Positions 43,926 to 53,140 are shown, counted from the first letter of the stretch. The stretch: 64,000 nt of DNA from Scatosoma sp045643825 (GCA_045643825.1 JAZRFV010000086.1:62001-126000), one strand, 5' to 3'. Notes: a model not told the origin generated them from the sequence alone. Translations and numbers: made by a program.

Positions 43926-45011
43926 ATGAAAAGAAAAGTTGGTATTATCGGTTACGGTTGGGTAGCAGGCGCAAATCATAAAAATTCCTATGCACAGGCA
44001 AAGGATGTAGAAATCGTTGCAGTTTGTGACGTTAATAAAGCGGCGTTGGAACGCGCAAAGAGAGATTACAATCTTCCCGACGAATGCTTGTTTGATGATT
44101 ACAAGAAATTGATCGACAGCGGGCTTTGCGACATGGTTGACATTTGTACGCCCAACAGCTTCCACTGTGAACAAGCAAAATATGCGTTGAACGCAGGTCT
44201 TCCTGTAAGTATTGAAAAGCCCGTTGGCGTAAACAGCCAAGAAGTAGAAGAGGTACGTGCGTTGGCGGAAGAAAAAGGCTTGCCCGTATTCATTTGCTTC
44301 ACTTGGAGACATATGCCCACGACGAGATTCTTGAAAGACGTAATCGACAGCGGTGCGGTAGGTAAGGTATACCATTGCTACATCAAGTGTATCAAGGAAA
44401 GCGGTCTTTGGGAAGGCAGACGTTTGGAATGGCGTTTCCAAAAGGAACTTGGCGGTACGGGTGTTCTTTGTGACCTTGGTTCGCACATGATTGACTTCTT
44501 GAACTGGATGAACGAAGACATCGTTGGTTTGACGGCAAACACCGGTATCTTCATCAAGGAAAGACAAAAATTGGATTCTGACGAATGGGCTCCCGTTACG
44601 ACGGACGACTATGCAAACATTCTTGCAGATTTGAAGAGCGGTGCTACGGCAAATATCGAACTTTCCCGTTGTGCAAAGACGGAAGAACAGCTTGTTGAAT
44701 TCATCATCTATGGTGAAAAGGGTTATATCCGTTTCTGCAACTACGTAGGCGAAGGCTTGGAAATCTGCTATGGCAGCAAGGAAGAAATTGCAAAGGGTAA
44801 GCAGCGTGTTGCTACGCCTGAAAAATACGGTGCAACCTGGTCGCTTTACCAATCGCAATCCTTCATCGATTATGCAAATGGCAAGAAGGATAACTTCACC
44901 TCCACGATCGACGATGGCTTGCGTGCGCAAATGGTAATCGATGCGGTTATTAAATCGAGTGAAGAAAAACGTTACGTTACGATTGACGAAATTAAAAAGG
45001 GGTTGAAATAA
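43926..45011 (+). CDS. Gfo/Idh/MocA family oxidoreductase (first)
   Basis: A 361-aa protein. GIIGYGWVAGANHKNSYA has the Rossmann G-x-G-x-x-x, then CDVNKAALERAK for NAD(P). SIEKPVGVNS has the catalytic E-K-P lysine and LCDLGSHMIDFLNWM the substrate His. Members oxidise or reduce one hydroxyl of sugars, inositols or sugar acids. The C-terminal alpha/beta domain ends at TIDEIKKGLK. The TAA is directly followed by the ATG of the second oxidoreductase, so they are tightly coupled. Confidence 0.92.
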   Translation: MKRKVGIIGYGWVAGANHKNSYAQAKDVEIVAVCDVNKAALERAKRDYNLPDECLFDDYKKLIDSGLCDMVDICTPNSFHCEQAKYALNAGLPVSIEKPVGVNSQEVEEVRALAEEKGLPVFICFTWRHMPTTRFLKDVIDSGAVGKVYHCYIKCIKESGLWEGRRLEWRFQKELGGTGVLCDLGSHMIDFLNWMNEDIVGLTANTGIFIKERQKLDSDEWAPVTTDDYANILADLKSGATANIELSRCAKTEEQLVEFIIYGEKGYIRFCNYVGEGLEICYGSKEEIAKGKQRVATPEKYGATWSLYQSQSFIDYANGKKDNFTSTIDDGLRAQMVIDAVIKSSEEKRYVTIDEIKKGLK

Positions 45012-46073
45012 ATGAAACATAAGCTTGGTATTATCGGGTACGGCACGATGGGTTCTTGGCACGCGGCAAACGTGCGTGATCGAATTAGGGATTTAGACGT
45101 TGCGCTCGTGTACGATATTAACCCGGAAAAACGCGAAAAAGCGCGTACGGAAGGGTTTGCTACTTGCGAGACGGCGGAAGAACTGCTTGCAAGCGAGGTG
45201 GATTTGGTGGTGGTTGCAACCCCCAACAATTTCCACAAGGACTACTGCGTGCGTGCGTTAAACAGCGGTAAAAACGTTGTTTGCGAAAAGCCCGTTTGTA
45301 TGAACATGGAGGAACTGGATGAAATTTTTGCGGCTCAAAAGGCAAGCGGAAAATTGTTCACCGTTCATTTCAATCGCCGTTGGGACGTGGATTACAACAT
45401 TGTAAAAGACGTTTTGGCGCAGAATCTCGTAGGGAAACCTCATCAGGTATATTCTCGTTTGTTTAGTAACCGAAATATCCCTGGGGATTGGCGTACCGTG
45501 AAAAAATCGGGCGGCGGTTTCTTGTACGATTGGGGCGTACACATGATAGACCAAGTGTTGCAATTATTCGGCAATCCCATTTCCGTATATGCGGATTTGA
45601 AGAAGATTTATCAGCCCGAGGTGGACGATGCAATTCGTTTGGATTTGAAATACCCCGGGAATTTGAGTGTGCATATCGTTGCCGATTCTTGGACGTTTAT
45701 CAACGAAGCCCGTTGGCACGTTTCCGGTGACGACGGTACGGCAATTGTGTACGATTGGTTTGGCAGAACGGGTAAAATCGTTCGTGCAAACGTAAAATCT
45801 GTAGATTGGACGCAAGGCTGTGTTTATACCGAAAATGGGCTTTCTCGTTCGATGTGGCCCCGCCCTCAACATGAAATTACGGAAATGGAGCTTCCCGTTC
45901 GTAAGGACTTGCCTTGGTGGGAACAATTCTACGAAAACGTAATGGACAGCATTGAGGGGAAGGCAACGCAGTACGTTACTCTCGAACAAATCCGTGCTTC
46001 GCTTGCTGTTGTGATGGCATCCTTCGAATCTGCGGAAAAACAATGTGTGGTGGAGCTTAGCAAATATCTTTGA
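45012..46073 (+). CDS. Gfo/Idh/MocA family oxidoreductase (second)
   Basis: A 353-aa protein. LGIIGYGTMGSWHAANVRD is the nucleotide-binding turn, VCEKPVCMNMEE the catalytic lysine motif, and FLYDWGVHMIDQVLQLFG the catalytic His. FNRRWDVDYNIVK and RLDLKYPGNLSVHIV are usual for the branch close to sugar and inositol dehydrogenases. It differs clearly from the first copy, so it should act on a different position or substrate. It has no gap from the previous gene; the ribosome site AAGGGG lies inside that gene's last codons. Confidence 0.92.
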   Translation: MKHKLGIIGYGTMGSWHAANVRDRIRDLDVALVYDINPEKREKARTEGFATCETAEELLASEVDLVVVATPNNFHKDYCVRALNSGKNVVCEKPVCMNMEELDEIFAAQKASGKLFTVHFNRRWDVDYNIVKDVLAQNLVGKPHQVYSRLFSNRNIPGDWRTVKKSGGGFLYDWGVHMIDQVLQLFGNPISVYADLKKIYQPEVDDAIRLDLKYPGNLSVHIVADSWTFINEARWHVSGDDGTAIVYDWFGRTGKIVRANVKSVDWTQGCVYTENGLSRSMWPRPQHEITEMELPVRKDLPWWEQFYENVMDSIEGKATQYVTLEQIRASLAVVMASFESAEKQCVVELSKYL

Positions 46074-46082
46074 GGTGATAAG

Positions 46083-46937
46083 ATGAAGAAAATTGGTATT
46101 ATTGATTACTTTATCGACGAATGGCACTCTAACACCTATTTAGGGCTTTTTGAAAAAGCAAGCCAAGCCCTTGGCGTGGATTATAAGGTTACCTATGCGT
46201 ATGCAGAGGTGGAACAGCCTGGTAAAATGCTTACCGACGATTGGTGTGCGAAAAACAACGTAACCCGTTGCAATACGATTGAAGAGCTTTGCGAAAAGTC
46301 CGACAATATTTTGATCCTTGCGCCAGCGAATCCGGAAACGCATTTAAAATATGCGGAGGCGGCGTTAAAGTACGGCAAAACCACGTATATTGATAAAACG
46401 TTTGCGCCCGATTTAGAAACGGCGAAGGCGATTTTTGCGGTAGCGGAAAAATACAATACGAAAATTTTCACCTCTTCTGCGTTGAGATATGCGGAAGAAA
46501 TTGAAGGCTACGACAACGTGAAAAACGTGATGATTAAAGGTGGTGGACGTAGCTTGGAGGAATATATTATTCACCAAATCGAGATGGCTGTAAAGCTGAC
46601 GAAGGGCGAACAAGCAAAGCTTGTGCACGTGTTCAGCGGTGATAAGCAAGCGACTATGGTGGTGGAATATGAGAATAGAGCGGTAACGTTGAGCTTTTCC
46701 AACAGCGGTTGGGGATTCTCCGTGGACGTGGAAACGGACAAGGCGAATTGTGAGTTCAAGAACGTGGAAAAGGGCACGGAATTTTACCGTTTGGTGGAAA
46801 GCATCGTAAAATTCTTTGAAACGAATGAAGAACCTTTCGACAAGAAAGAAACCTTGGCGGTTCTTGCCATTCGCGATGCAATTATGAAGGGCGTAAGCGG
46901 GGCTTATGGAAAATCGATCCCCGTGGAAGCTTATTGA
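46083..46937 (+). CDS. Gfo/Idh/MocA-related protein with altered Rossmann motif
   Basis: A 284-aa protein, shorter than its two neighbours. It begins KIGIIDYFIDEWHSNTYLGL, so the G-x-G-x-x-G turn is replaced by D-Y-F-I-D-E-W-H. The E-K-P motif reads TYIDKTFAPDLETAK. The rest of the fold (ILAPANPETHLKYAEAALKY, then a C-terminal beta-sheet domain) follows the family. It may bind a nucleotide differently, or act as a non-redox partner of the two complete dehydrogenases. I recall similar D-E-W-H proteins elsewhere but know no activity. GAGGTG precedes the ATG. Confidence 0.7.
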   Translation: MKKIGIIDYFIDEWHSNTYLGLFEKASQALGVDYKVTYAYAEVEQPGKMLTDDWCAKNNVTRCNTIEELCEKSDNILILAPANPETHLKYAEAALKYGKTTYIDKTFAPDLETAKAIFAVAEKYNTKIFTSSALRYAEEIEGYDNVKNVMIKGGGRSLEEYIIHQIEMAVKLTKGEQAKLVHVFSGDKQATMVVEYENRAVTLSFSNSGWGFSVDVETDKANCEFKNVEKGTEFYRLVESIVKFFETNEEPFDKKETLAVLAIRDAIMKGVSGAYGKSIPVEAY

Positions 46938-46985
46938 TGAGAAAATACACTGAAATTAGCAAGAGATAATCATGGAGGAACGGCT

Positions 46986-48410
46986 GTGAACGAGTTTTTA
47001 TTTACGCAAATTATGACCGAGCTGGAAGATGCGGTAGGCAGAGAAAATTGCTCGGTAAAAGAGATTGATAAAGTTACGCATAGCGCAGACTTTTTCTGGC
47101 TTTCGAGAATGTGGGTGGACCGCGGTAGAAGGATGCCTGAGGCAGACTTCATCGTTGCGCCTAAGGACGCGCAGGAAACGTCGAAGGTGTTGAAAATTGC
47201 CAATTATTATAAAATCCCCGTAACGACGTGGGGCGGCGGTGCAGGCTCGCAAGGTGGTGCGCTTCCCGTGTGCGGCGGTATCATTTTGGATACCAAGCGC
47301 ATGAATAAGATTTACGAAGTAAATACGGAAAGTATGTACATCGAATGCGGTACGGGTGCGATTTATAAGCATATCGAGTGGGCTGCAAACGAAAAGGGCT
47401 TTGCAACGATGCATTATCCCTCGTCCTTGACCTGTTCGACGGTAGGCGGTTTCTTGGCGCATCGCGGTATCGGTGTTGTTTCCAATAAATATGGTAAAAT
47501 CGACGACATGGTACTCCAAATGGAGGTGGTATTGCCAAACGGTGATATCATCAATAACTCCGCAACCCCCAAGCATGCTGCTGATCCTGATCACAAGCAA
47601 ATTTTTATCGGTTCGGAAGGTACGCTCGGCGTTATTACGAAGGCGCAAATCCGTATTTACGAACAACCTGAGGTGAGAAAATTCAGAGGGTTCCTCTTCA
47701 AGGATATGACCTCGGCGTTTAAGGCGAGCAAAGAAGTTTTGCAAAAGTTCAAGCCCTCCGTTATGCGTTTATACGACGAAGCGGAAACGGCAAGCTTGAT
47801 TAAGAAAATCGTTGGCGTAGCCAAGAAAGGCGCGTTTATGAATATCGCCTACGAAGGCGTAAAGGAGCTTGTAGAGGTGGAGGAAAAGATCCTTCTTGAT
47901 ATCTTTGCAAAGTACGGCGCGGAAGACCTCGGCAGCGAATACGGTGAAAAGTGGTGGAAGGAAAAGATTACCTTCTTCTATCCTGGCCACATGATGGATA
48001 TCCCGCAGATGTTCGGTACGATGGATACGATTGCACCCTACGATAAGATTGAAAAAATCTACTGGGCAATGAAAAATGCCATCGAAACGAAATATCCGTA
48101 TGCGAAGTTCATCGCACACTTCTCGCATTGGTACGAATGGGGTTGTATGATGTACGATCGTTTCATTATCGACGGCGAATACGTACCTCAGGATCCCGTA
48201 GAGGCAATGCGTTTGCACAATGAAATTTGGACGCTCGGCATTCGCACGGCGCTTGAAAACGGTGGTGTTGTTAACGATCACCACGGTGTTGGTATCAAGC
48301 TTGGCCGCATGATGAAGGAGCAGTACGGTCCCGCCATGCAGGTGTTTGAAGGGATTAAAAAATCGCTTGATCCCAACGGCATTATGAATCCTTTCAAGCT
48401 TGGCTTATAA
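46986..48410 (+). CDS. FAD-dependent hydroxyacid/alcohol dehydrogenase, GlcD type
   Basis: A 474-aa flavoprotein of the VAO/PCMH fold. VTTWGGGAGSQGGALPVCGG, STVGGFLAHRGIG and IFIGSEGTLGVITKAQIRIY bind FAD. The C-terminal FAD-oxidase domain ends DHHGVGIKLGRM and GIMNPFKLGL. It resembles GlcD and D-lactate dehydrogenase, and its C-terminal HHGVG also resembles alkyl-DHAP synthase. Members oxidise 2-hydroxy acids and pass electrons to Fe-S and ETF partners. The operon has both, so electrons probably go FAD, Fe-S protein, then ETF. GTG start behind GGAGG. Confidence 0.88.
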   Translation: MNEFLFTQIMTELEDAVGRENCSVKEIDKVTHSADFFWLSRMWVDRGRRMPEADFIVAPKDAQETSKVLKIANYYKIPVTTWGGGAGSQGGALPVCGGIILDTKRMNKIYEVNTESMYIECGTGAIYKHIEWAANEKGFATMHYPSSLTCSTVGGFLAHRGIGVVSNKYGKIDDMVLQMEVVLPNGDIINNSATPKHAADPDHKQIFIGSEGTLGVITKAQIRIYEQPEVRKFRGFLFKDMTSAFKASKEVLQKFKPSVMRLYDEAETASLIKKIVGVAKKGAFMNIAYEGVKELVEVEEKILLDIFAKYGAEDLGSEYGEKWWKEKITFFYPGHMMDIPQMFGTMDTIAPYDKIEKIYWAMKNAIETKYPYAKFIAHFSHWYEWGCMMYDRFIIDGEYVPQDPVEAMRLHNEIWTLGIRTALENGGVVNDHHGVGIKLGRMMKEQYGPAMQVFEGIKKSLDPNGIMNPFKLGL

Positions 48411-48425
48411 GAGGAGGGTGACACC

Positions 48426-49502
48426 ATGAATATTACGGAAAAAGCAAAAAATATTATTGACAATTGCAGATTTTGTTGGATGTGTCGTCACGTATGTCCA
48501 ATCGGCAACGCAACGGGTTTAGAAAGAAATACCGCGCGTTCTCGTGCGATGGGTGCAAGCGTGGTTGTACGCGGTGCAACGGAGCTGAAAGAAATTTCGG
48601 AAAACATTTACGAATGTACCCTTTGCGGTGCTTGCACGAACAACTGTATGACGGGTTTTGATCCCAAGGTATTCATTCAGGAATTGAAGACGGAAATCGT
48701 CTTGAACGGCGTTGCGCCCGCATATATTATGGCGATGCTTGAAAAATATGCGGCAACGGGCAACGTATATGGTGCAACCGCTTGCGAGTGCTTGAACGGC
48801 TTGTACAACACGGATGGTGAAACAGCGTTATTCGTAGGGCAGGATGCATTGTATAAATCCCCTGAAAGCGTGAAAAATGCGGTTTCTCTCTTGAATAAGG
48901 CGGGTGTGTGCGTGGCTTTGGATAAGAATCAAGACAGCGGTGCGGCGCTTTGGTTCTTGACGGGCAAAACGCAGGAAACGCAAAACGCGGCAAAGGCTTG
49001 TGCGGAAATGCTCAACGCATATAAGACGGTGATCGTTTACGATCCTGTGGATTTGAAATTGATGCTTCACGAATATAAGGAATGGGGCATTGAAATCACC
49101 GCAAACGTGGTAAGCTTTAACGAATACGTGCTTGGGTTAATTGAAAGCGGTAAGCTTACCGTAAGCAAAACGGCAAACGAATATACCTTGCAGGATAACT
49201 ATGCGTATGCAAGAGAGCTTGATGATACCGAAACGGGCAGAAAGCTCATTGACAAGGTGGGTATCAACAAAGAAATGTTGCTTATCGGTAAGGAAGCAAA
49301 CCTTGCAGGTCAGCTTATTATGGCGGAATATATGCCCGACGTAATCATGCAGGTTGCAAAGGATAGATGGCAAAATGCAATCAATATGGATTGTAAGACG
49401 GTGGTTACCGAAAACCCTGCGGAATACGTAGCGATGAGAGCAACTGCTCCCAATGGTTATCGTGTAATTTCGATGGAAGAAATGATTTTGGAGAATATGT
49501 AA
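48426..49502 (+). CDS. Iron-sulfur protein, GlcF/LutA-like, lacking the CCG domain
   Basis: A 358-aa protein. The N-terminal 90 residues bind two [4Fe-4S] clusters, with CRFCWMCRHVCPIGNATG and CTLCGACTNNCMTGFDP. This is the ferredoxin half of GlcF/HdrD-type subunits that receive electrons from GlcD-like flavoproteins. The C-terminal 250 residues should hold two C-C-G cysteine-rich domains. None is seen; only scattered single cysteines remain (ATACECLNGL, GVCVALD, KACAEM). It therefore looks like a simplified electron carrier between the FAD enzyme and the fused ETF. It lies 15 bases after the FAD gene and one base before the IolB-like start. Confidence 0.82.
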   Translation: MNITEKAKNIIDNCRFCWMCRHVCPIGNATGLERNTARSRAMGASVVVRGATELKEISENIYECTLCGACTNNCMTGFDPKVFIQELKTEIVLNGVAPAYIMAMLEKYAATGNVYGATACECLNGLYNTDGETALFVGQDALYKSPESVKNAVSLLNKAGVCVALDKNQDSGAALWFLTGKTQETQNAAKACAEMLNAYKTVIVYDPVDLKLMLHEYKEWGIEITANVVSFNEYVLGLIESGKLTVSKTANEYTLQDNYAYARELDDTETGRKLIDKVGINKEMLLIGKEANLAGQLIMAEYMPDVIMQVAKDRWQNAINMDCKTVVTENPAEYVAMRATAPNGYRVISMEEMILENM

Positions 49503-49503
49503 T

Positions 49504-50295
49504 ATGAACTTGAAGAAATCTTACGTTGAAAAATACGGTTATGAAAGAGTGGTAACGGACAGAAACTCCCCGTTGGTGTATGCGGAAGCGGATATGTTAA
49601 AGCTTGCGGACGGGCAAAGCTATACGATTGACGAATGCGGAAAGGAATTCGTTTTGGTCGTTTTGTATGGTAAATGCGAGGTAAAAGGTGAAGACTTTAC
49701 CTTCATCGTTGGCAAACGTGCAAACGTATTTGAAGGTGCAGCGGAAACGGCGTACGTTGGTAAAGATACGCCCTTTACCGTTACGGCAATGGGTGGCGAT
49801 GTGAAAATCGCCGTATGCAAAGCACCTGCGGAAAAATATTATAAGCCTTATCAAATCAAGGCAGACGACGTTGTGATGAAGACGTTTGGCAAGGGGGCCT
49901 TTGTTCGTGAAGTGGGCTTTACCTTCCCTGAAACGGGCGATGCAAATCATTTGTATATCGGTGAGTTTTGGGTAGAAGACGGCAAGTGGGGTAGCTATCC
50001 CCCGCACAAGCACGACGTAGACAATATGCCTACGGAGGGTGCGCTTGACGAAATTTACTACTATGAGTTTGATAAGCCCCAAGGTTTCGGTTTCCAGGCG
50101 GTTTACACCTCGGAAAACGATATCAACGAAGTGTATAAGGTGCAAAACGGCGATATGGTCGTAATCCCGAAAGGCTATCACCCTTTCACCGTTGCACCCG
50201 GTTATAAAAATTACTGTTTGTGGATTATGGCAGGAAAGAAACGCGGGCTTTTGAGTTCCTCGGAAGAATGCCATAAATGGGTAGTAAGCAAGTAA
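49504..50295 (+). CDS. 5-deoxy-glucuronate isomerase-like protein (IolB family)
   Basis: A 263-aa bicupin. The second cupin has GSYPPHKHDVDNMPTEGALD, DEIYYYEFDKPQGFGFQAVY and MVVIPKGYHPFTVAPGYKNY, the strongly conserved IolB blocks including the metal histidines and Glu. IolB opens or isomerises 5-deoxyglucuronate in inositol breakdown, and related cupins (KduI) act on keto-uronates. The rest of the operon lacks IolD, so a different aldose-ketose isomerisation of a modified hexose is as likely as inositol use. The start is one base past the previous stop, so it is translationally coupled. Confidence 0.85.
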   Translation: MNLKKSYVEKYGYERVVTDRNSPLVYAEADMLKLADGQSYTIDECGKEFVLVVLYGKCEVKGEDFTFIVGKRANVFEGAAETAYVGKDTPFTVTAMGGDVKIAVCKAPAEKYYKPYQIKADDVVMKTFGKGAFVREVGFTFPETGDANHLYIGEFWVEDGKWGSYPPHKHDVDNMPTEGALDEIYYYEFDKPQGFGFQAVYTSENDINEVYKVQNGDMVVIPKGYHPFTVAPGYKNYCLWIMAGKKRGLLSSSEECHKWVVSK

Positions 50296-50307
50296 AAGGA
50301 GCATACC

Positions 50308-51768
50308 ATGTACGTGCTTGGTGTAGATTTCGGTGGTGGAGCAAGCAAAGCGACGCTCTTGGATAAAAACGGAACGGTGGTTGCCACGGCAACTGCCGAA
50401 TACCCCACGCATTTTGGCGAAGGCGGTAAAGCGGAGCAAACGCCGATGGATTGGTACAACGCCGCTTGTAAAAATATTCGCTCGGTTTTGACTGGTATTG
50501 ATGCAAGTGAGGTCAAATGTCTTTGCTTTGATGCAGCGACGCATACAGCGGTTTTGATGGATGAAGACGGCAACCCCGTTTGCGATTCCGTTTACTGGAC
50601 GGACACCAGAAGTATCAAGGAAAAGGCGTACCTTGCGGAAAATTTCGGGGAAGAGCTTTTTGAAAAATGTAAACACAACGTGGATACCATTTGGACGTTG
50701 CCCGAAATTATGTATGTAAAAAACAACTTTCCTGACGTGTATGCCAAGGTGAAAAAGGTTACCTTTGCCAAGGATTTCGTCCGTGGGAAATTTACGGGTG
50801 ATTTTGTTACCGATTATATCGAGGCACAGGGCAGTATGCTGTTCGACTTTGATAAAAAGGTATGGGACGAGCATTTATTGTCCCTTGTGGGCTTGACGGA
50901 AAAGAATATGCCAAAAATCGTAAATCCGCTTGAACAAGTGGGGCAGGTATGCGATGAAGCTGCTTTATCTACTGGTTTGGCGGCAGGTACGCCCGTTATT
51001 TGCGGGGCAACGGACACCGTAATGGAGGTGTTTGCCGCAGGTGGGGTAAAGGAAGGTGATATGACCTTGAAGCTGGCGACGGCTGGGCGTATTTGCGTTG
51101 TTTCCGATATGTACTACGCAGATAAGAATATCATCAACTATTCTCACTTAAAAGAAGATATGTACTATCCTGGCAGTGCAACAAAATCCTGCGCGGCGTC
51201 CTTGCGTTGGTTTAGGGATACCTTTGGCGGTAGCTTTGAGGAATTTAGCAAAATGGCGGAAGACGTTCCCGTCGGTTGCGACGGATTGATATTCCACCCT
51301 TACTTAATGGGGGAATTAACGCCCCACGCAAATCCTTTGCTCCGCGGTAGCTTTATTGGGGTTTCGGCAGGCCACACGAAGGCGCATTTTGCCCGTGCGG
51401 TGATGGAAGGGGTTGCGATGAGCTTGCTCGACGGTAAGACGTACTTGGAAAGCAAGGGGATTCGCACCGGCTCGTCGGCGTACGTAATCGGCGGCGGAGC
51501 TAAGAGTAAGGTTTGGAGACAAATTGTTGCCGATACATTAGGGTTGACGCTTGTACAAACAGAAAATAACGATTCTTCGTTTGGCTCGGCAATGTGCGCA
51601 GGGATTGAGGCAGGCTTCTTTGAGGATTTTGACGAGGCAAGCTTGGCTTGTCAAAAGGTAATCGGGGAAACGAAACCGATCCTTGAAAATACAGAAAAAT
51701 ATGCAAAGGTTTTTGCGAAATATAAAAAAATTAGCAAATTTTTAACGGAATTATCCGATGAAAAGTAA
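50308..51768 (+). CDS. FGGY-family carbohydrate kinase, xylulokinase-like
   Basis: A 486-aa ASKHA-fold kinase. VLGVDFGGGASKATLLDKNG is the phosphate-1 loop, DSVYWTDTRSIKEKAY the sugar-contact region, CGATDTVMEVFAAGG the phosphate-2 loop and VIGGGAKSKVWRQIVADTLG the adenosine motif. It phosphorylates a ketose or polyol with ATP. The TDTRS context resembles xylulose- and ribulose-kinase-like members; the exact sugar cannot be fixed. Its end overlaps the ETF fusion by 11 bases. Confidence 0.9.
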   Translation: MYVLGVDFGGGASKATLLDKNGTVVATATAEYPTHFGEGGKAEQTPMDWYNAACKNIRSVLTGIDASEVKCLCFDAATHTAVLMDEDGNPVCDSVYWTDTRSIKEKAYLAENFGEELFEKCKHNVDTIWTLPEIMYVKNNFPDVYAKVKKVTFAKDFVRGKFTGDFVTDYIEAQGSMLFDFDKKVWDEHLLSLVGLTEKNMPKIVNPLEQVGQVCDEAALSTGLAAGTPVICGATDTVMEVFAAGGVKEGDMTLKLATAGRICVVSDMYYADKNIINYSHLKEDMYYPGSATKSCAASLRWFRDTFGGSFEEFSKMAEDVPVGCDGLIFHPYLMGELTPHANPLLRGSFIGVSAGHTKAHFARAVMEGVAMSLLDGKTYLESKGIRTGSSAYVIGGGAKSKVWRQIVADTLGLTLVQTENNDSSFGSAMCAGIEAGFFEDFDEASLACQKVIGETKPILENTEKYAKVFAKYKKISKFLTELSDEK

Positions 51769-53137
51769 AAGAATTGTCGTATTATTAAAATATTTTAAAG
51801 GGGAGCTAAACCCGTTTGATGGTGCCGCGCTCGAATGTGCCTTGGAAACAGGTGCAAAGGAGGTAATTGCGGTATCCATGGCACCCATGTCCGTGTTGAA
51901 TGCCTTTCAAGGCTTGACACGGTTGGGGGTAAAGGGCGTATTTATCAGCGATCCGATATACGCAGGCAGTGATACGCAGGCGACAAGCTTTATCCTTGCG
52001 GAGGTGTTACGGCGCTTAAATCCCGACCTGATCTATTGCGGTAGGCAAAGTGTGGATGGGGATACGGCACAGGTCCCGCCGATGTTGGCACAAAGGCTGG
52101 GCTTTGCAATCAAGCCGAAGGTAATTGCCTTTGATAAGGAAACGGTTACTTTGCGAAATGGGGAGTGCTTCACACCGCAAAACCGAACGGTGCTTACCTT
52201 TGAAAAGATACGCACCTTGCGTTTTCCGTCCATTTTTTCCAAGGTGGGCGAGGTGGAGGTTTGGGACAACGGTGTCTTGAATTTAACGCAAGAAAAATGC
52301 GGGTTAAAGGGCTCGCCTACACGCGTAAAAAGAAGCTATGAAAGTAGTGTCGGACGTAGAAGCTGTCAATTTGTTACGATGGATTCGCTTCCTGCCTTGA
52401 TACAGGCAGGCTTACAAAAGCAACGTATAGAGCAACCGCTTGACACGGCGGAAAAGCTGGATGAGGTCTATTTTGTAGGGAACGTGCAAACGATTGCTGA
52501 AAGCGTCGCAAGTAAAGCGCATCCTCTATTCGTAGAAGGAAAATCCGCAGAAGAAATAGCGGACGAATTGTACGCCCAAAAGGTCAAAACGGTGCTTTGG
52601 GAGGATAGTGAAGCCTATAAGCTTTTGGCGTCCCAAGTAGCGGTTTTGACGGGGGCAGGTATTTGTGCAGACTGTATTTCCTTTCGTGTTGAGGAAGGGA
52701 AACTGATTATGACGCGCCCTGCTTTGGGCGGAAACGTTACGGCGGATATCCTTTGTGACAGCGAGATGGCATTCGCCACCGTTCGCACGGTGAAAAAGGA
52801 AGGCGCGGACGTAATTTTCTCGATTGGGAAAGGTGCGGTAAATGAGATAGAACGGATAAAAGCTCTTGCGGAAAAGTACGGCGCGGAGGTATGCTGTTCG
52901 CGTATTGTTGCGGATAGTGGAAAATTGCCGTATGAAAAGCAGGTAGGCTTGACAGGGCGGACGGTATGTCCTAAGGTGTACGTGGCGTTTGGACTTTCCG
53001 GTGCGGTGCAACACACCTGCGCGATTGCAGGGGCAGGTACGGTAATTGCGGTAAACCTTGATAAAGAAGCAAGAATATTCGATTATGCTGATTACGGTAT
53101 AATCGACGACGTAAAAAATACAACGATAGGAGAATAA
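51758..53137 (+). CDS. Single-chain electron transfer flavoprotein (EtfB-EtfA fusion)
   Basis: A 459-aa protein. Residues about 1-200 match EtfB, with LNPFDGAALECALETGA, AGSDTQATSFILAE and CGRQSVDGDTAQVPPMLAQR. After a link near 205-240, residues about 245-459 match EtfA, with VAVLTGAGICADC, LIMTRPALGGNVTADILC, KQVGLTGRTVCPKVYVAFGL, SGAVQHTCAIAGAGTVIAVN and ADYGIIDDV, the FAD-binding domain II. Normally these are two subunits of about 260 and 330 residues; here they are one shortened chain. It is the probable electron acceptor of the GlcD-type FAD enzyme three genes upstream. Whether it bifurcates, which would need an extra FAD and NAD site, cannot be decided by eye. It starts inside the end of the kinase gene. 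Confidence 0.87.
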   Translation: MKSKRIVVLLKYFKGELNPFDGAALECALETGAKEVIAVSMAPMSVLNAFQGLTRLGVKGVFISDPIYAGSDTQATSFILAEVLRRLNPDLIYCGRQSVDGDTAQVPPMLAQRLGFAIKPKVIAFDKETVTLRNGECFTPQNRTVLTFEKIRTLRFPSIFSKVGEVEVWDNGVLNLTQEKCGLKGSPTRVKRSYESSVGRRSCQFVTMDSLPALIQAGLQKQRIEQPLDTAEKLDEVYFVGNVQTIAESVASKAHPLFVEGKSAEEIADELYAQKVKTVLWEDSEAYKLLASQVAVLTGAGICADCISFRVEEGKLIMTRPALGGNVTADILCDSEMAFATVRTVKKEGADVIFSIGKGAVNEIERIKALAEKYGAEVCCSRIVADSGKLPYEKQVGLTGRTVCPKVYVAFGLSGAVQHTCAIAGAGTVIAVNLDKEARIFDYADYGIIDDVKNTTIGE

Positions 53138-53140
53138 ACG

